Shown here: in pieces, positions 16,650 to 26,300 of the stretch | How positions within the stretch are numbered: the first letter of the stretch is position 1 | Layout: each line of letters begins with the position of its first letter | Source of the DNA: Aquirufa ecclesiirivi | Lineage (GTDB): Bacteria; Bacteroidota; Bacteroidia; Cytophagales; Spirosomataceae | DNA: 64,000 bases | Assembly: GCF_011250515.1 (NCBI RefSeq) | Contig: NZ_JAANOP010000004.1 | Span: 186,001 to 250,000, forward strand | Direction: 5' to 3' | The notes under the pieces: model-generated | Seen by the model: only the letters and a program-made list of their open reading frames with translations | Databases searched by the model: none | What the model was told of the DNA's origin: nothing | Translations under genes and position numbers: made by a program

Positions 16650-17168
16650 TTAGTCGGCAGGGAGTTCGTTAGGTATCGGGATTAATTTAGCTTTAAACGA
16701 ACTGAGTAAGTGCTTAAGTCGTGTAGGTAAATTCTCCTCGTGATTGATAGCTTCATTTTCAATGGATTTGGCCCAGTTCAAAAAGTCAGTGGTGTGCTGA
16801 CTTTTCTTACCTGTTTGTGTACTGATGGGGATCAATTTCGTCCGCATGATGGCTTTTAGATGACTTTGACTTTTATTCATCATGATGGTTTCTAAAAATA
16901 AAAGCTCAGAATCTGCATAAAGCAGACTTGATTGAATGCAAACAACTTCATTATATAAAGCGGGTTTGATGTAGGCGATTTCATGTCCACCTACAACCCA
17001 ACCTAGGCCCTTGTTAAAGTAAGATGTCAAATCAACTTGGTAAAAGTCTCTTAAATGATCTTCTCGCGCATTCATGAAATAGTCGAGGTATCTCGAATTA
17101 TTTAAGTGCCCCAATAAATCACAATCATTAAATCGAATAATATAGGTACTGCTAGGTGTCTTAGTCAT
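16650..17168 (-). CDS. Acyl-CoA thioesterase-like hotdog protein
   Basis: 172 residues of the 4-hydroxybenzoyl-CoA thioesterase type. The diagnostic start IRFNDCDLLGHLNNSRYLDYFMNARE contains the active-site Asp and the HLNN turn, and GHEIAYIKPALYNE follows as usual. The hotdog fold ends near residue 130, and the last 40 residues are an extra charged tail. The probable substrate is an acyl thioester, but it is not identifiable. It is the last gene of the run beginning after the TetR gene, 79 bases behind the ketopantoate-reductase-like gene, so it may have its own promoter. Confidence 0.82.
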   Translation of the reverse strand: MTKTPSSTYIIRFNDCDLLGHLNNSRYLDYFMNAREDHLRDFYQVDLTSYFNKGLGWVVGGHEIAYIKPALYNEVVCIQSSLLYADSELLFLETIMMNKSQSHLKAIMRTKLIPISTQTGKKSQHTTDFLNWAKSIENEAINHEENLPTRLKHLLSSFKAKLIPIPNELPAD

Positions 17169-17247
17169 GTCTTTATTATTTTATTATTTGCACGGATCAT
17201 TTTCTTAGATTATCATTCGTACGAGTATAAGTTTATAATGGGCCGAT

Positions 17248-18204
17248 TTAGGCTTTTATATGCGGGTATTTTACGAGTAGCTCTTCAAATACCTTTTCAT
17301 AATGGGGGAGTTTCAGGGCATGAAATGCAGCTTCTTCTAAAACATAAGATATAAGCGAGTCAAATTCAGATATTTGCCCTTTCGCCAAATCAAGTTGGAA
17401 GGAGGACTTAACAGTTGGATTGAATTTCCTGAGTAGCTCAACATTGTTATTGATGGCATTTGCATCCAATGGAATATGTTTTACTTGAGCTAACTGAATC
17501 AATTCTGATGTAAGTTGAATGAATCTTGTCAAGTGTTTTTCGTTTTCACGTATTTGGGAGAATGTCAGCTGAGTTAATGCCGAAACAATGGCTATGGGTG
17601 AAACAAACAAGAATTTTTTCCATAGAATTTCTTGAATATTTTGTGTGAATGTGGTGTTTATTCCAGCCTCTTGAAGTAATTTTTCAAAAGCTTCCCCTTG
17701 CTTACTTGTTTGATTATTTGTACCAAAAAACAAATGGGTCGGTCCAGGTTTGTGTTCTATGATTCCTGCTTGTAGGATGTTGGAAGCTATGAAAATACAA
17801 CCTTCCAAAAGGCTAATTCTTTTGGGCAACAAATCGGCTAAGCTTGCGTGACCATTTACCGTGTTTTGAGTGGTGATTATAACAGCATTCGGTTGTAAAC
17901 ACTTGGCATATTCTTTTAAAATCGTGGTGGTCGAATAGCTTTTGGTACAGATAATTAAGGCATCTATTTGACCAATAATTGCTGGATCATCCGAGTTAAC
18001 GCTTGGGATACAACGATATGTTTGATCACCAGAATGTAGCGTAAGTCCTTGTTGGTCAATAGCCTTTTTGTTTTCTCCTCGTGAAATAAATAGGATTTCA
18101 ACGTTTTCAGTATTTTGATAATGGTAGGCTAATTTCCCTCCTATGTATCCACCTATACCACCAATTCCTGCTATGGCAATTCTTGTTTTTTGATTCGTAT
18201 TCAT
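17248..18204 (-). CDS. 2-dehydropantoate 2-reductase family protein
   Basis: 318-residue NADP-dependent reductase of the ApbA/PanE family. A Rossmann start IAIAGIGGIGGYIGGKLA, a central NTVNGHASL, and a C-terminal helical domain with the conserved KFLFVSPIAIVSALT and SSFQLDLAKGQISEFDSL blocks are visible. PanE makes pantoate for coenzyme A. The setting in a TetR-controlled operon with DinB, monooxygenase-like and thioesterase genes makes a paralogue acting on another 2-oxo acid equally plausible. It begins six bases after the DinB-fusion gene. Confidence 0.85.
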   Translation of the reverse strand: MNTNQKTRIAIAGIGGIGGYIGGKLAYHYQNTENVEILFISRGENKKAIDQQGLTLHSGDQTYRCIPSVNSDDPAIIGQIDALIICTKSYSTTTILKEYAKCLQPNAVIITTQNTVNGHASLADLLPKRISLLEGCIFIASNILQAGIIEHKPGPTHLFFGTNNQTSKQGEAFEKLLQEAGINTTFTQNIQEILWKKFLFVSPIAIVSALTQLTFSQIRENEKHLTRFIQLTSELIQLAQVKHIPLDANAINNNVELLRKFNPTVKSSFQLDLAKGQISEFDSLISYVLEEAAFHALKLPHYEKVFEELLVKYPHIKA

Positions 18205-18210
18205 AGGTTT

Positions 18211-19323
18211 TTATTGTGTCTTGTATAGTAATTGGCTGATGGTAGCTAAATGGTGATCGTCGTGATCTGCCACAAATAATACATGGTCTTGTAGGTTCAT
18301 CGGTATTTTTAATCTAGGATGAAGGGCAGATTGTAACAGGTTTTCGGGTTGTAGCGTTTGTAGTATTTGTATGGTATCCAATCGACATTTTTTAAAGGAG
18401 CCTAGTAATTCCTGGATGGAAGTGGCATTGTGATTGGCTGTATGTGTTGGAGTATTAGCTAAATCAGTATATCGCAATTCGGTCTGGCCGCTCAATATAT
18501 CCTCAATTCTACCTAGCCACAGTGGTTCCAGGTCAATCAGGTGGCCAATGTTTTCTTTGATACTCCAAGAGCTATTTTCTGACCATGTAAGTGTTTTTTC
18601 AGATACTCCTATAAGTTTATCTACTAATCGAATGGATGTTCCACTGAGTCGTTCGAGTATGGATGGGAAAATTTGCTGCGTATTTCCAAATTGAAAATGT
18701 CGCTCAAACCATTTTTCTTGTTGCATGGTCGTATGGGCAATTTGATAATTTCCTTTATTAAGCTGTTGGAGGTATTCCTCTGTAAAGTGAATATGACCCT
18801 TTTCTATGGCAAATTTTTGGGCATTATACTGCCGAGAATTCCCTTTCGGAATAGATAGGGATTTCCATTGTTCATTACGAAGCATTTTACCTAGGAAAAC
18901 GATTTGACCTATATGGTAAGGATAATGGGCTAGTTGGCGATTAATCGCTTCAGTAACCGTATGACCTTGGTTTCTAATATAAATGATTTTTGATAATTCA
19001 TCATCCCTTAGTTTATTCAAGGTTGTAAAGAGGCAATCCCAACCCGCATTCCAGCTAGCCATGAGCTGTTTTTTATCTTGAATAGAAAGGTCGAATTCTT
19101 GATCTCTATTTCGTCCTTCCTTTTCTCCGTCTGAAATTAAGAAGTCGGTCCAGCGAGAAAGCATATTTCCACTAAGGTGTTGAATGATGATAGCGATGCT
19201 ATTGCTTTCCGAGTTGTATTGCCAAAATAGATCAGGTTCATCGACTTGTTCTATGGTCTTTTCAGCGAGCATTTTGTAATATTCAAATTGCTTGATGACA
19301 CTTGATAAATAGTTGGGGTCCAT
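18211..19323 (-). CDS. Tandem DinB-family fusion protein (DUF1572 plus DinB_2)
   Basis: 370 residues, about twice the normal size of the family, made of two four-helix bundles. Residues 1-165 match DUF1572 (IIQHLSGNMLSRWTDFL, then HYPYHIGQIV) with ligand candidates His49, His133 and His137. Residues 200-370 form a second DinB-type bundle with His261 and the pair His354/His358 in DHDDHH. Both halves thus keep a full three-histidine set. Cytosolic; the substrate is unknown, though thiol transfer is the best-known activity in the superfamily. It sits in the TetR operon between the monooxygenase-like and reductase genes. Confidence 0.85.
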   Translation of the reverse strand: MDPNYLSSVIKQFEYYKMLAEKTIEQVDEPDLFWQYNSESNSIAIIIQHLSGNMLSRWTDFLISDGEKEGRNRDQEFDLSIQDKKQLMASWNAGWDCLFTTLNKLRDDELSKIIYIRNQGHTVTEAINRQLAHYPYHIGQIVFLGKMLRNEQWKSLSIPKGNSRQYNAQKFAIEKGHIHFTEEYLQQLNKGNYQIAHTTMQQEKWFERHFQFGNTQQIFPSILERLSGTSIRLVDKLIGVSEKTLTWSENSSWSIKENIGHLIDLEPLWLGRIEDILSGQTELRYTDLANTPTHTANHNATSIQELLGSFKKCRLDTIQILQTLQPENLLQSALHPRLKIPMNLQDHVLFVADHDDHHLATISQLLYKTQ

Positions 19324-19361
19324 GTTTTTCTTTGATTATCGTAAGACAAAAGAAATAGGCA

Positions 19362-19643
19362 TTAAAGAATGCCAAAATCAACTTGTTTGAGGTAATTGAA
19401 CTCCGGCGTTTTAACACCGGCATCTAGTCGGATTTGCTTGACTTCTGGTGAGTCGAAAAATGACTTGGCCTTTTCTATATCTTCCCAATGTGAAAAATGT
19501 ACAACTTTATTTGGCTCATGTTGGAATTGTAATACTTGAAATGAAATTTCCCCAGCTGCTTTTCTTAAGTTAGCGGCTCGGTCAAATTGCTTTTTCCAGG
19601 ATGCGTAATCGGCTACTTCATGGATAATAAGGACGTAGTTCAT
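19362..19643 (-). CDS. Antibiotic-biosynthesis-monooxygenase-like (dimeric alpha/beta barrel) protein
   Basis: 93 residues with the ferredoxin-like beta-alpha-beta pattern of the ABM/EthD group: YVLIIHEVADYASWKKQF at the start, VVHFSHWEDIEKAKSFF in the middle. Such small proteins act as cofactor-free oxygenases, isomerases or binding proteins. It is the first gene behind the TetR gene, and a TetR-type palindrome lies 15 bases before its ATG, so it heads the regulated operon. Confidence 0.72.
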   Translation of the reverse strand: MNYVLIIHEVADYASWKKQFDRAANLRKAAGEISFQVLQFQHEPNKVVHFSHWEDIEKAKSFFDSPEVKQIRLDAGVKTPEFNYLKQVDFGIL

Positions 19644-19657
19644 AAAATTGTATTTTT

Positions 19658-19673
19658 TATACCATTCGGTATA
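19658..19673. promoter_or_regulatory. TetR operator before the monooxygenase-like operon
   Basis: TATACCATTCGGTATA, an inverted repeat of TATACC/GGTATA with a four-base centre, in the 49-base gap between the tetR stop and the next ATG. It matches the site at 20318-20333. Confidence 0.72.
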
Positions 19674-19692
19674 TTTTTAGATAAATTTTTAT

Positions 19693-20283
19693 TTATGCTT
19701 TTATGTTTCGGATCAATTTTTCTAGGAAGTCCATCGAATCATACAAAGCATTCAGGTTACCAGTTACTTTAGTTTGCATAAAGCTGCCTTGAATCAAAGA
19801 GGTAAGCACAGATATAAATTCTTGAACTTGAAGATCGGCTTTGATTTCACCTTCTGATATTCCTTTATTAATGAGGAATTCCAATGTTTTTCTCCAATAG
19901 GTAAAAGCTGCAGTGGCCTTGCTTCTCAAGAGAGGATGCGTGTCGTCAGCTTCGGTTGACGTATTCGTAATGGGACAGCCTGCAGCTAGGAAAGGTAATT
20001 TTAGAAAGCTTCTATAGGTTTGGGGATAAACTAATAATTTACCGATGATGGAAGTTTGTGTTTCCATTTGACTTTTTATGTAGAGGTTAACCCGCATAAA
20101 ATTATAATCAAATGCGGCTAATGCTACTTCGTCTTTATTGTCAAAATTTCCATAAATACTCCCCTTCGTTAATCCCGTAGCAAAAGTTAAATCATTGATT
20201 GAAGTACCTGCATATCCTTTTGTATTGAATATGGGGGCAGTTTTTTCAATGATAAATTGCTTTGTTCGTGCTGCTTTCGACAT
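19693..20283 (-). CDS. TetR/AcrR-family repressor
   Basis: 196 residues from the ATG at 20283; the frame is open further upstream, but MSKAARTKQFIIEKTAPIF is the canonical start. The HTH is at about residues 26-46 (TSINDLTFATGLTKGSIYGNF) and the ligand domain is C-terminal. A perfect TATACC/GGTATA palindrome lies 35 bases before its start and another before the downstream operon, so it likely represses itself and genes 19643 to 16650. The GTSINDL-type HTH resembles repressors that respond to electrophiles or small lipophilic compounds (inference). Confidence 0.92.
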   Translation of the reverse strand: MSKAARTKQFIIEKTAPIFNTKGYAGTSINDLTFATGLTKGSIYGNFDNKDEVALAAFDYNFMRVNLYIKSQMETQTSIIGKLLVYPQTYRSFLKLPFLAAGCPITNTSTEADDTHPLLRSKATAAFTYWRKTLEFLINKGISEGEIKADLQVQEFISVLTSLIQGSFMQTKVTGNLNALYDSMDFLEKLIRNIKA

Positions 20284-20317
20284 CTTTTGTTTGCTAGGTG
20301 ATGTAAATGTAATAAAA

Positions 20318-20333
20318 TATACCAATTGGTATA
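20318..20333. promoter_or_regulatory. TetR operator at the tetR promoter
   Basis: TATACCAATTGGTATA is a perfect 16-base palindrome. On the minus strand it overlaps TATATTTT, close to a -7 box, so binding would block tetR transcription. Confidence 0.75.
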
Positions 20334-20541
20334 AATATTAGGTTGATTATTTTCGAAAAGCATTTCAAGAATTTTTATGTTACTCTTTATTCGAACTTTA
20401 TATTCAATTTATATAGTTCTTTGGCTAGTAGGAGTATTTTTCGTGAAGAGGCTACATTCATTTGCAAGACATGGTGCATGATTTTTATCTATTTATTGCT
20501 TAGCTTCAAGTCTAAATTTCAAAAAAATCAATTTTAGTGAA

Positions 20542-21786
20542 ATGAGACTTAAACAATACCTGATATTCTTCGGATTTTGCTTCATATTCAGCACTTCCAT
20601 TTTCGCCCAATCTTCCGAAAAAATAGTAGCTGGGTTATCACTTGAGCGCCTGCACCGCTACCATGCCTTTTTGCAAAAGGAAATTGATGAGCATCAGATA
20701 CCTGGAGCTGTTAGTTTCATCATGAAAGATGGCAAAGTGGTCGACCAACGTGCCTTGGGATATAGCAATGCGGTTGACAAAGTGCCCATGAAGCAAGACG
20801 ATCTTTTTTACATGCAATCCATGACCAAGCCTATCATTACCGTGGCTTTTATGATGTTGTATGAAGAAGGTCATTTTCTCCTGACTGACCCTGTTTCGAA
20901 ATATATTCCTGAATTTAAAAACTTTCGTGTTGCCAAAGATGTCAATCAAGGTGCCAATGGAGAAACCGATAGTTTAAATAGCCCAATTACCATTGCCCAA
21001 ATTCTAAGTCATACTTCTGGCATGACCCATGGATTGGCAACAACGGCTTTGGATCGGGATTTTAGAATAAAATATTATGGTATGCCCTTTCCTAAAAACA
21101 TACAAGAGTTAGTTCTCAAGGCCACCAAAATTCCTTTGGTAGGGCAGCCCGGAAAACAGTGGAATTACAGTGCTAGTCCCGATGTATTGTCTGCCTTAAT
21201 CGAAAAATTTTCGGGCATGAGTACGGCTGAATTTTTACAAGAAAGACTGTTTAAGCCCCTGGGGATGACAAATACCGGTTATAATTTAACGGATGCACAA
21301 GCCGCTCGAGTGGTTAAAGTACATCGTAATTCTCCAGATGGATCTTTGATTTTGACGACAAATCAACCTAAAACTTCGGGTAATGTCATCTGGTTTGGTA
21401 CTCATAGCCTATTTTCTACTGCCAAAGATTACATGGAGTTTTGCCAAATGTTATTAAATGATGGCAAATGGAAAGGGAAACAATACTTAAGTAGAAAGAC
21501 ATTGGAATTAATGATTTCTAACCATGTGGGGGAAATGTATGAAAAACGAATTCCCGATCGTAAAGGGGAAGGTTTTGGTTTGGGATTTGCTGTATTAGAA
21601 AGTGTTAGCGGAAGTCAGGTCTTAGGAGATAAAGGATTGTATTTTTGGTCAGGCGCCAATAATACCCACTTTTTTATCAACCCGAAAGAGAAGTTAATCG
21701 CCATCATGCTAACTCAAAAAGACCCACATACCATTTATTACCATACCAAAATGCGCCAATTGATCCATCAAGCCATTGTGGATTAG
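20542..21786 (+). CDS. Serine hydrolase of the class C beta-lactamase/DD-peptidase family
   Basis: 414 residues with a signal peptide (MRLKQYLIFFGFCFIFSTSIFAQ). The SxxK nucleophile motif is SMTKP (about residue 93), the second motif is YSA in WNYSASPD, and a late WSGAN takes the place of the KTG/HxG triad, as in esterase-type members. The family includes esterases, DD-peptidases and beta-lactamases, and esterase activity is most likely here. It is a single gene with its own leader of about 200 bases in which I see no gene. Confidence 0.9.
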   Translation: MRLKQYLIFFGFCFIFSTSIFAQSSEKIVAGLSLERLHRYHAFLQKEIDEHQIPGAVSFIMKDGKVVDQRALGYSNAVDKVPMKQDDLFYMQSMTKPIITVAFMMLYEEGHFLLTDPVSKYIPEFKNFRVAKDVNQGANGETDSLNSPITIAQILSHTSGMTHGLATTALDRDFRIKYYGMPFPKNIQELVLKATKIPLVGQPGKQWNYSASPDVLSALIEKFSGMSTAEFLQERLFKPLGMTNTGYNLTDAQAARVVKVHRNSPDGSLILTTNQPKTSGNVIWFGTHSLFSTAKDYMEFCQMLLNDGKWKGKQYLSRKTLELMISNHVGEMYEKRIPDRKGEGFGLGFAVLESVSGSQVLGDKGLYFWSGANNTHFFINPKEKLIAIMLTQKDPHTIYYHTKMRQLIHQAIVD

Positions 21787-21830
21787 TTGCCTTAGTTATT
21801 AGTTAATTCTGATTTATTAATAAATAATCC

Positions 21831-21862
21831 AATATGCCGAAGCCCCCAAGCCTTGGCATATT
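21831..21862. terminator. Hairpin between two plus-strand genes
   Basis: AATATGCC pairs with GGCATATT across a 16-base loop that can pair further. There is no T run, so it may be a weak terminator or a leader structure of the phosphatase gene. Confidence 0.4.
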
Positions 21863-21878
21863 GATGTAAACCTATTTT

Positions 21879-23150
21879 ATGAAACACTTTATTATCCTAT
21901 TGGTTTTAGGGGCAATTCCTGCATGGGCCCAACAAGCAAAAATTGTTCGAGGACCTTATTTGCAAAATTTCACTAGCACCTCAGGTGTAATTCGATGGAG
22001 GACGGATGCACCTACCGACAGTCGGGTATATTATGGAAAAGAATTACCCAGAAATGCCAAATCAGTTCATGATGCCCGTTTGACGACGGAACATGAGGTG
22101 AAAATTTCCGGATTGCAAGCCAATCAGACCTATTTTTATTCCATTGCCAAATTAGAAAAAGTTTCCAATCAATTTGTGAAGACTTTGCCTAAACCTGGAA
22201 GTCAGCAGGTTATTCGGATATGGGCCTTAGGGGATTTTGGTACGGGTTCTAAAAACCAGTTATTGGTTCGAGATGCAGTCAAAGATTTTGTCAAAGAGAA
22301 GCCCATCGATGCTTGGATTTGGTTAGGAGACAATGCCTATGGAAGTGGCAAAGATGTGGAGTATCAAAAAAACGTATTTGAAATATATCAAGAGGATTTC
22401 TTTCCGAACACCAAATTATGGCCTAATCCAGGCAATCATGATTATAAGGATAATCCTGATTCCAAGAAATTGGCATATTATCAAAACTTCACCATGCCAA
22501 TGAATGGAGAGGCAGGCGGTCTTAAATCGGGTACCGAAGCCTATTATTCTTTCAACATGGGAAATGTACATTTTGTGTCGGTTAATTCGGAAGAAACTTC
22601 GGAAGACGGAACTAGCATTGTGGATAGTACGGGTCAACAAGCTCAGTGGTTAAAACGTGATTTGGCAGCTAATAAATTACCTTGGACCATCGTCTATTTT
22701 CATGAACCTCCTTATTCGAAAGGATCCCACGATACAGATACGGATGAGGAAATGACGAGGGTACGTCAACAAATAGTACCTATCTTGGAGCGGTATCGGG
22801 TGGATTTGGTATTGGCAGGACATAGTCATTCTTATGAAAGAACGTTGCCAATTCGGGGGCATCTAGGTCAAAATGAGAGCTTTGATCCAAATAAGCATGT
22901 GTTTGCCAAGGAAATAAAACCTAATCATTACGTAGTTGATAAATCCTCAGCCCAAGGGACAATTTATATCGTAGCTGGTTCAGGTGGACAATTGGGGAAA
23001 AGTCAACCTAGTTTTCCATTGAAATCTTCAGCCTTTTCCACCGTAGCACTGGGAGGATCACTTATTCTGGATATCCTAGGTAAAAAACTAGTAGGTCAGT
23101 GGTTAGGATCTGATGGAAAGGTGCACGATGCATTCAGCATTCAAAAGTAA
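21879..23150 (+). CDS. Purple acid phosphatase family protein, secreted (copy 1)
   Basis: 423 residues: signal peptide, an N-terminal fibronectin-III-like domain (about 22-105, starting RGPYLQNFTSTSGVIRWRT) and a calcineurin-type metallophosphoesterase domain. Metal-ligand motifs are in order: GDFGTG, GDNAYG, GNHDY, YFHEPPY, and GHSHSYER. Purple acid phosphatases release phosphate from esters in the periplasm or outside the cell. A close paralogue lies at 43033-44322 in the opposite orientation. It is followed by an unlinked GH106-type gene. Confidence 0.92.
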   Translation: MKHFIILLVLGAIPAWAQQAKIVRGPYLQNFTSTSGVIRWRTDAPTDSRVYYGKELPRNAKSVHDARLTTEHEVKISGLQANQTYFYSIAKLEKVSNQFVKTLPKPGSQQVIRIWALGDFGTGSKNQLLVRDAVKDFVKEKPIDAWIWLGDNAYGSGKDVEYQKNVFEIYQEDFFPNTKLWPNPGNHDYKDNPDSKKLAYYQNFTMPMNGEAGGLKSGTEAYYSFNMGNVHFVSVNSEETSEDGTSIVDSTGQQAQWLKRDLAANKLPWTIVYFHEPPYSKGSHDTDTDEEMTRVRQQIVPILERYRVDLVLAGHSHSYERTLPIRGHLGQNESFDPNKHVFAKEIKPNHYVVDKSSAQGTIYIVAGSGGQLGKSQPSFPLKSSAFSTVALGGSLILDILGKKLVGQWLGSDGKVHDAFSIQK

Positions 23151-23263
23151 ATTGAACTCTTTTTTTTAAAAATAAGGAGTGGTTTTTTCTTTAAGAATGT
23201 ATAATGGATGCCAATTGATTGATTTAGTGGGTTTGCCCTAGGATGGACAATGATAGTTAGCTC

Positions 23264-23280
23264 AAATACCTTTGGTATTT
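23264..23280. promoter_or_regulatory. Promoter box within a palindrome, before the GH106-type gene
   Basis: TACCTTTG at 23267-23274 matches TAnnTTTG and sits 30 bases before the ATG at 23305. It lies inside a perfect inverted repeat AAATACC, TTT, GGTATTT. A regulator bound here would block the promoter. Confidence 0.5.
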
Positions 23281-23304
23281 TGCCACTACAAAACTGAATT
23301 ATTC

Positions 23305-26300
23305 ATGGTTAAGCGTAGCTATTTAGTAGCCCTAATAAGTCCTTTTATCATAAGCTTAGGCGTGCAAGCTCAGGATGCATTCAAGGCTGACTTTAAAACT
23401 CCTCCGAATGCGGCTAAACCAAGGGTATGGTGGCATTGGATGAACGGGAATATTACCAAGGAAGGAATTCAGAAGGATTTGGAGTGGATGGAGAAGTCGG
23501 GGATAGGTGGTTTTCAGAATTTTGATGCCAGTTTAATGACTCCCGTGGTGGTGAAAGACAAGCTAGGCTTTATGAATCCAGGCTGGAAGGATGCCTTTAA
23601 GTTTACAGCAGATTTAGCCCAAAAAAAGAACTTAGAAATGGCCATTGCAGGCTCTCCGGGATGGAGTGTAACGGGAGGCCCTTGGGTAAAACCCTCTGAT
23701 GCCATGAAAAAATACGTGTGGTCAGAGACACGTATTAGTGGAGGCAAAGTGTTTACGGGAAAAATTCCTGCGCCATCATCTGTAACAGGTCCCATGCAAA
23801 ATACCCCCGTGGAGGCTGGAGGATTTGGTGGTCCTGCTCCTGGTCCAGCGCCAGTGGTGCCTGAATATTACCAAGATTTTGCCCTAATAGCCTATCCTTT
23901 ATCCCAACAGGATAAAACTTTGGGGAGTATAAATCCTACGTTGACCAGCAGTGGAGGTACATTTACTTTAGCTCAATTGACCGATGGTGATTTGCATAAT
24001 TTTGGTATGTTACCACCTAAAAATGTGGGTGAAGAAACATGGATTCAATACGAGTTTCCAGAAATTCAAGAAATTTCCGCAGTGACCATTGCGAATGAAG
24101 GGTATGGCGAATTAGCGGTATTTAGAGGAGGACCAGAAAATCGCTTTCTTCAATACAGTTTGGATGGAATTACTTTTAAGCAAATTATCGCTATACCGGG
24201 CACTATCACTGCTCAAACCACCTTGTCATTTAGTCCTATTAAGGCAAAATATGTTCGCTTAGTGTATAAAATATTGCCTCCTGCCCCGGGTATGATGGCG
24301 ATGTTTGGGGGTAGTCAAGACAATAGTCCTAAGGGAACCCAAGTTTCGGAATTTGTCGTTCATACAAGTCCTAAAGTGCATTTATTTGAAGGTAAAGCTG
24401 GATTTCAGCCTTGGGTAGAGTCCCCTGGCATTTCAACTTATAATCCTGTTGGACCTAAAACGAATCAAGTGGTGGATTTAACTGGTCAAATGAAAGCAGA
24501 TGGTTCCATCTCTTGGAATGCCCCTGCGGGAGAATGGATCATTTATCGATTTGGGTATTCATTGACAGGTAAAAAGAATCACCCAGCTTCACCAGAAGCT
24601 ACAGGTTTGGAAGTGGATAAGATAGACAGAGAAGCAGTAAGCCGTTATTTGAATAATTACTTAGACCAATACAAAGATGCTACGGGAGCTGATTTGATGG
24701 GGAAGCAGGGCTTGACGCACATGGTATTGGATAGTTATGAAGCGGGTCACATGACTTGGACTCCTGCCATGTTTGAGGTGTTTAAAGGGAAACGCGGCTA
24801 TGATATGAAACCATGGTTGCCTGTATTAGTGGGTCAGATAGTTCAAGATCTCAAATCTAGTGAGAAGTTTCTGTGGGATTTTAGAAAGACCATAGGAGAG
24901 ATGATTGTCGAAAATCATTACGAATTGATAGGGGAGATTTTGGCACAGCGAGGTATGAAACGTTATACAGAGTCACATGAAACGGGTCGTATCTTTTTAG
25001 CTGATGGAATGGATGTGAAAAAGAAAGCGGATATTCCTATGTCGGCCATGTGGCAACCCGGAGCATTGGTACCAGGTGCTGATGAAGAGATTAGAAGTAG
25101 AGCCGATATTCGAGAGTCAGCTTCAGTAGCCCATATCTATGGTCAGAATATTGTAGCGGGTGAATCAATGACTACCGTAGGGAATCCATTTAAACCACAT
25201 CCTGGAACATTAAAGAGAACAGCTGATGTGGAAATGGCATCAGGCTTGAATCGATTTGTGATACATACGTCGGTGCATCAACCTTTGGATAATTTATTTC
25301 CGGGATTCACCTTAGGGCCATTTGGACAATGGTTTACTCGCCAGGAGACTTGGGCAGATCAGGCACGTGTTTGGGGAGATTATTTGGGTAGAAGTTCATA
25401 TATGTTGCAGCAAGGTAAGTTTGTAGCTGATATCCTGTATTACTATGGAGAGAATACCAACATCACGTCCAATTATACTTTATCACTACCTTCAATACCT
25501 GCGGGTTATGAGTATGATTTTGTGAATTCTACTGCATTGAATAATGTCATTACAGCAAAAAACAAAAAATTGACGAATCCCAATGGCGGTCAGTATTCCG
25601 TGTTGGTCTTAGATCCGACGGCCAAACAAATGACTCTTTCGGTGTTGAACAGGATATTGCAATTAGCGAAAGAGGGTGTAACTGTGGCAGGACAAGCTCC
25701 AGAATATTCGCCAAGCTTAGTTGATCATGAACAAGAGTTTGCTAATCAATTGGCTCAATTGAAAAAATTATCGAATGTATATTTTGGGAAGAATTTGAAA
25801 GAGGTTTTGGCGCTCGTAAAGGTGTCAGAAGATGTTCAGATTTCGAATCAAAAAGCGGAGATTTTGTATGTTCACCGTGCTTTGGCGGATAAGCAGATTT
25901 ATTGGTTGAATAGTCGTTCCAATGAACCAAATTCTGCGCAGGTTTCCTTCCGTGTGAGTGGAAAAGTACCTTCTATTTGGAATCCAGAGACGGGAGAAGT
26001 CACTAAAGTGGGTTATGAAATGAAAGGAGGGAGAACGATGTTGAACTTAGATTTTAGTCCTTGGGATGCTTATTTCATTGTATTTGAAGGAAAGGCTACG
26101 ACATTAAAAGTAAGCTATCCGAAGCCACAAGTGGTGAAAACTCAAGCAATTGAAGGGCCATGGAAAGTTCAATTCCAAAAAGACAGAAGTGCTCCAGCTG
26201 AGGTTACATTGAATTCTTTGGTATCATTGAATCAGCATGAAAATGAAGGAGTTAAGTATTTCTCTGGTGCAGCTACTTATAGCAACAAGTATGAATTATT

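Noticed and set aside
20343-20537. Plus-strand 64-residue frame before the serine hydrolase
   Set aside because: Phe/Lys-rich chance frame in an AT-rich leader without recognisable features.
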